NCBI GenBank assembly: GCA_030278955.1
Contig: JAOANR010000009.1
Coordinates: forward strand, 35,689,504 to 35,753,503
From: Hygrophila difformis
Taxonomy: Eukaryota; Streptophyta; Magnoliopsida; Lamiales; Acanthaceae
Reading direction: 5' to 3'
DNA length: 64,000 nt
Shown: positions 61,828 to 64,000 of the stretch, piece after piece
How the letters are laid out: each line of letters opens with the position of its first letter
How positions within the stretch are numbered: the first letter of the stretch is position 1
Notes under the pieces: model-generated
Told to the model about the DNA's origin: nothing
The model's input: only the letters and a program-made list of their open reading frames with translations
Database searches by the model: none
Made by a program: the position numbers and the translations under genes

Positions 61828-63342
61828 TCCTAAAATGATGTCGAAATCCTTAAGGTCAAATTCTATGAGATTCGCAAAGAATTCAGTGTTCTTGATTACT
61901 ATCGGGATCCCGTCATATCGTTTGGAACACGATACTACCTTACCCGATGGTAATTAGATTCCTAAGTTAATGTTATTCGGCGCTGGTAGATCTAACGCAG
62001 ATATAATTCTTGTGGAAATCAAAGAGCAACTCGCTCCTGAGTCAAATAAGACCTTGACAGGTACGCTTAAAGCAGTAAACGTACCTTCGATCACATCGCC
62101 TTGAGCAGCTAAGTCAGCTTGATTTATCACGTTCAGGCATCCTACTGGCCTCCCTTGATTCCCATGCTGATTTGGATTCTGAGGTGGCCTATGTGCCTGC
62201 GGGAATCTCTGTCCTTGGTTGTCCTGCTGGTTTGGCCCGGCTGGCCTGTTGCCCTGAGGACGGTTTATCAGATCCAACCTCTTGTCAATGCGGTCCTCCC
62301 TCGTCCGGCATTCCTTCTTCATGTGGCCTTCTCGGCCACACCGGTAACAATGCCCCGGTCTTGGGCATTCACGCACCAAGTGCGGAATGTTGCATTCCCG
62401 GCATCTGGGTATGAAGGCGCCCTGGTTATCCGGCCTCCAACCTCCTTGGCCTCCTCGGTTGAGCTCTCTGTTATCTGGCTTCCTATGACCATCATTCCTC
62501 CCTTGGTCATTTCCCCTTCTGAAGTGATTTCCAGTGTTATTGTTCCGGTTCTTCTTATCGAAATTGTTTAGGCCCTTGCTCGCCTCTCCATGATCCTTGC
62601 GCTTCAGCTGTTGTACTCGTGCAATTGCCACTGCACGATCGTAAACAACTTGCAGAGTAGTGTGCTGTCCGCCAACCAAGATCTCTCTGATGCTGAGATT
62701 CAGCCCCATCTCGAATTTCTGGGCTTTATCAGCATCGGTTGGTACCAGCCTTGGAGCGAATCGGACGAGCTCTTTAAACTTCGCATAGTATTCTTGAACT
62801 GTCTGGGTGCCTTGTCGGAGATTAATGAATTCCTCATACTTAGCAGTCTTTGTACTGAGGGGATAGAACATTTCCCTCATCATCTCCTTAAACTCTTCCC
62901 AGAAGTAGGCATGTTCACCATCGGCAAGTCCTCCTTGGTGGTTTTGCCACCATTCGTCAGCTTCTCCACTCAAGTAGTACACAGCCACACCAACCTTCTC
63001 ATTTGCGGGACACCTGACGGCAGTAAGCAGTTTGTCAAAAGTCCTCAGCCAATCCTCCAGCTTTGCGGGATCTTCCTGTCCCTCATAATGGGGCGGCTGG
63101 TAAGGGTTTACCATCGCCAGATAATTTATTCGAGCTGCTGGGGGTGGCACTGCTGCCTGAGCTCGGTTGACTTCAGCGTTTCCTAGAGCAACGAGGACTT
63201 GTTCAACTGTCCTCAACCGCTCATCCAGTGCATTGGGAACAGGGTTAGCTTGAACTCCCGGATTCGGCGGGTTCGCATCAGCTGGAGCATTGACGTTCTC
63301 ATTCACTGGGATCTCAGCTCTAGGTCTCCCTCTGGGCGGCAT
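61828..63342 (-). pseudogene. gag and protease part of the minus-strand polyprotein, one nonsense codon
   Basis: The start MPPRGRPR at 63342 matches the gag start of the plus-strand copy (MAPRGRSR), so I prefer it to the ATG four codons upstream. The gag core is at about residues 75-210 (AMVNPYQPPHYEG, VYYLSGEADEWW, YYAKFKELVRFAP). Two Cys/His knuckles follow (CRECNIPHLVREC and CYRCGREGHMKKEC), then a Gln/Asn/Pro linker and the aspartic protease site VLFDSGASCS. A TAA at 61954-61956 stops the frame, which then continues without shift into pol. Gag and pol were thus one long frame, with no gag-pol frameshift signal. Confidence 0.92.
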
Positions 63343-63354
63343 TCTGATGACCAA

Positions 63355-63667
63355 GCATGCAGGGGTTAGATTCGCGGTTAGATGAAAGCTAATAGTCGAG
63401 TTAGACTACGGTTAGAACTCAATCTCATAGGTTCTAAGTGCTAAGACCACTGAAATGGGCAAGGAAGGAAAGAGAAATACTAAATACGAAATTCCACTAG
63501 ATAAAATGCTTTAACAGCGAGGGTTACATCATGATATACTTACTAAGTTATCACTACATAAAATGTGATAACGTTACGACAACAAGATGTGAATATACGA
63601 ATACGCAATAATCAGAAAACTAGTAAAAGCAAGTAACGGAGTCCATCACAGAAACCACACACAACCC
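63355..63667 (-). other. Spacer between the small ORF and gag
   Basis: This untranslated internal sequence lies between the small upstream frame and gag, about the same length as in the plus-strand element. No feature was recognised. Confidence 0.4.
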
Positions 63668-63991
63668 CTAAAGCAAATAATCCGGGGAGTAGCCGAGCAT
63701 CCTACGGTCGGCCTCTACCTCCTCGTCGGTATCAAGAGGCAGTGGAGGGTTCTCCACAACCTCCTCGGGGTCCTCTTCTTCAACGTTGATGAACTCATCG
63801 GGGTCAAACTCCTCCTCCTCTTCCATCTCTGGCTCGGGGTTAAGCTGGTTTTGCAGCCCAACAATGACCTCCTCTAACACAAATATGCGTCCCTGCAACA
63901 TGTGCACGTGGTGTCGGCAATCCTCGAACTCGGCTGCAAGAGCATCGTGGCGAGCAGCCATCTGGGTACTCCTAATGGTCATAGCCTCCAT
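63668..63991 (-). CDS. Small acidic ORF upstream of gag (107 aa)
   Basis: This is an intact 107-codon frame. The N-terminal half is helix-prone with heptad-like hydrophobics (HVHMLQGRIFVLEEVIVGLQ). It is followed by a long acidic stretch (PEMEEEEEFDPDEF and VEEEDPEEVVENPP) and a short tail ending YSPDYLL. It sits in the leader about 320 bases before gag, as its counterpart does at 49449-49775. Sequence similarity between the two is weak, but length and architecture agree. I know no function. The ATG is nine bases from the window edge, so an upstream start cannot be excluded. Confidence 0.5.
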   Translation of the reverse strand: MEAMTIRSTQMAARHDALAAEFEDCRHHVHMLQGRIFVLEEVIVGLQNQLNPEPEMEEEEEFDPDEFINVEEEDPEEVVENPPLPLDTDEEVEADRRMLGYSPDYLL

Positions 63992-64000
63992 CCTCTCCTC

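Noticed and set aside
62119..63186. Plus-strand frames of 150 and 198 codons
   Set aside because: They are antisense to the well-supported gag-protease frame.

Overview
This is a nuclear segment from a flowering plant, most likely a eudicot; I cannot place it further from sequence alone. The evidence is three intron-containing plant genes set in AT-rich, transposon-packed DNA: sucrose synthase, the RNA polymerase subunit RPB5, and an F-box/PP2-A protein. The elements are typical of plants: Ty3/Gypsy chromovirus-like retrotransposons with long LTRs, a TRIM, CACTA, Helitron, Stowaway, Harbinger-like and hAT-like MITEs, and tRNA-derived SINEs. All three host genes lie on the minus strand. Their exon chains join in frame to full-length products of 845, 206 and 295 aa.

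Layout. 1-3345: the edge of one LTR retrotransposon inserted into the gag of another, whose 614-bp LTR, primer-binding-like site and broken gag remain. 3346-6200: small MITEs and a 1.16-kb foldback element. 6576-10295: sucrose synthase in 13 coding exons. 10300-14800: a dense cluster of two Stowaway MITEs, two MITEs that meet at one shared trinucleotide, a SINE inside the second, a complete 330-bp TRIM and a Harbinger-type MITE. 14800-18900: mostly unassigned. 18950-20921: NRPB5 in four coding exons, with Stowaway DNA in an intron. 22600-24150: a Stowaway broken by a Helitron-type 5' terminus.

24155-41645: a large Helitron. It carries a decayed HUH-replicase/PIF1 helicase gene, a captured piece of NAD-malate dehydrogenase with its introns, a solo LTR (25516-28368), a truncated LTR (35832-38002) and a canonical 3' hairpin plus CTAG. 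42222-45041: the F-box/PP2-A gene, with one probable GC-AG intron. 45341-46378: a second foldback element.

46436-64000: a nested retrotransposon block. A plus-strand chromovirus-like element (5' LTR, PBS, small acidic ORF, broken gag-pol) is cut off at about 52083. It abuts the 3' end, LTR and PBS/leader of another element that carries an array of nested palindromes. A minus-strand chromovirus-like element follows (3' LTR 54708-57295; one long gag-pol frame broken by a nonsense codon and a CACTA insertion) and runs off the right edge.

The three host genes act independently: sugar metabolism, transcription and probable SCF-type ubiquitin ligation. Most of the window records repeated insertion. 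The observations most worth checking are the nested palindrome array in the 52-54 kb LTR and leader, the extra small acidic coiled-coil-like ORF before gag in both chromovirus-like elements, the Helitron gene capture, and the shared-junction MITE pair.
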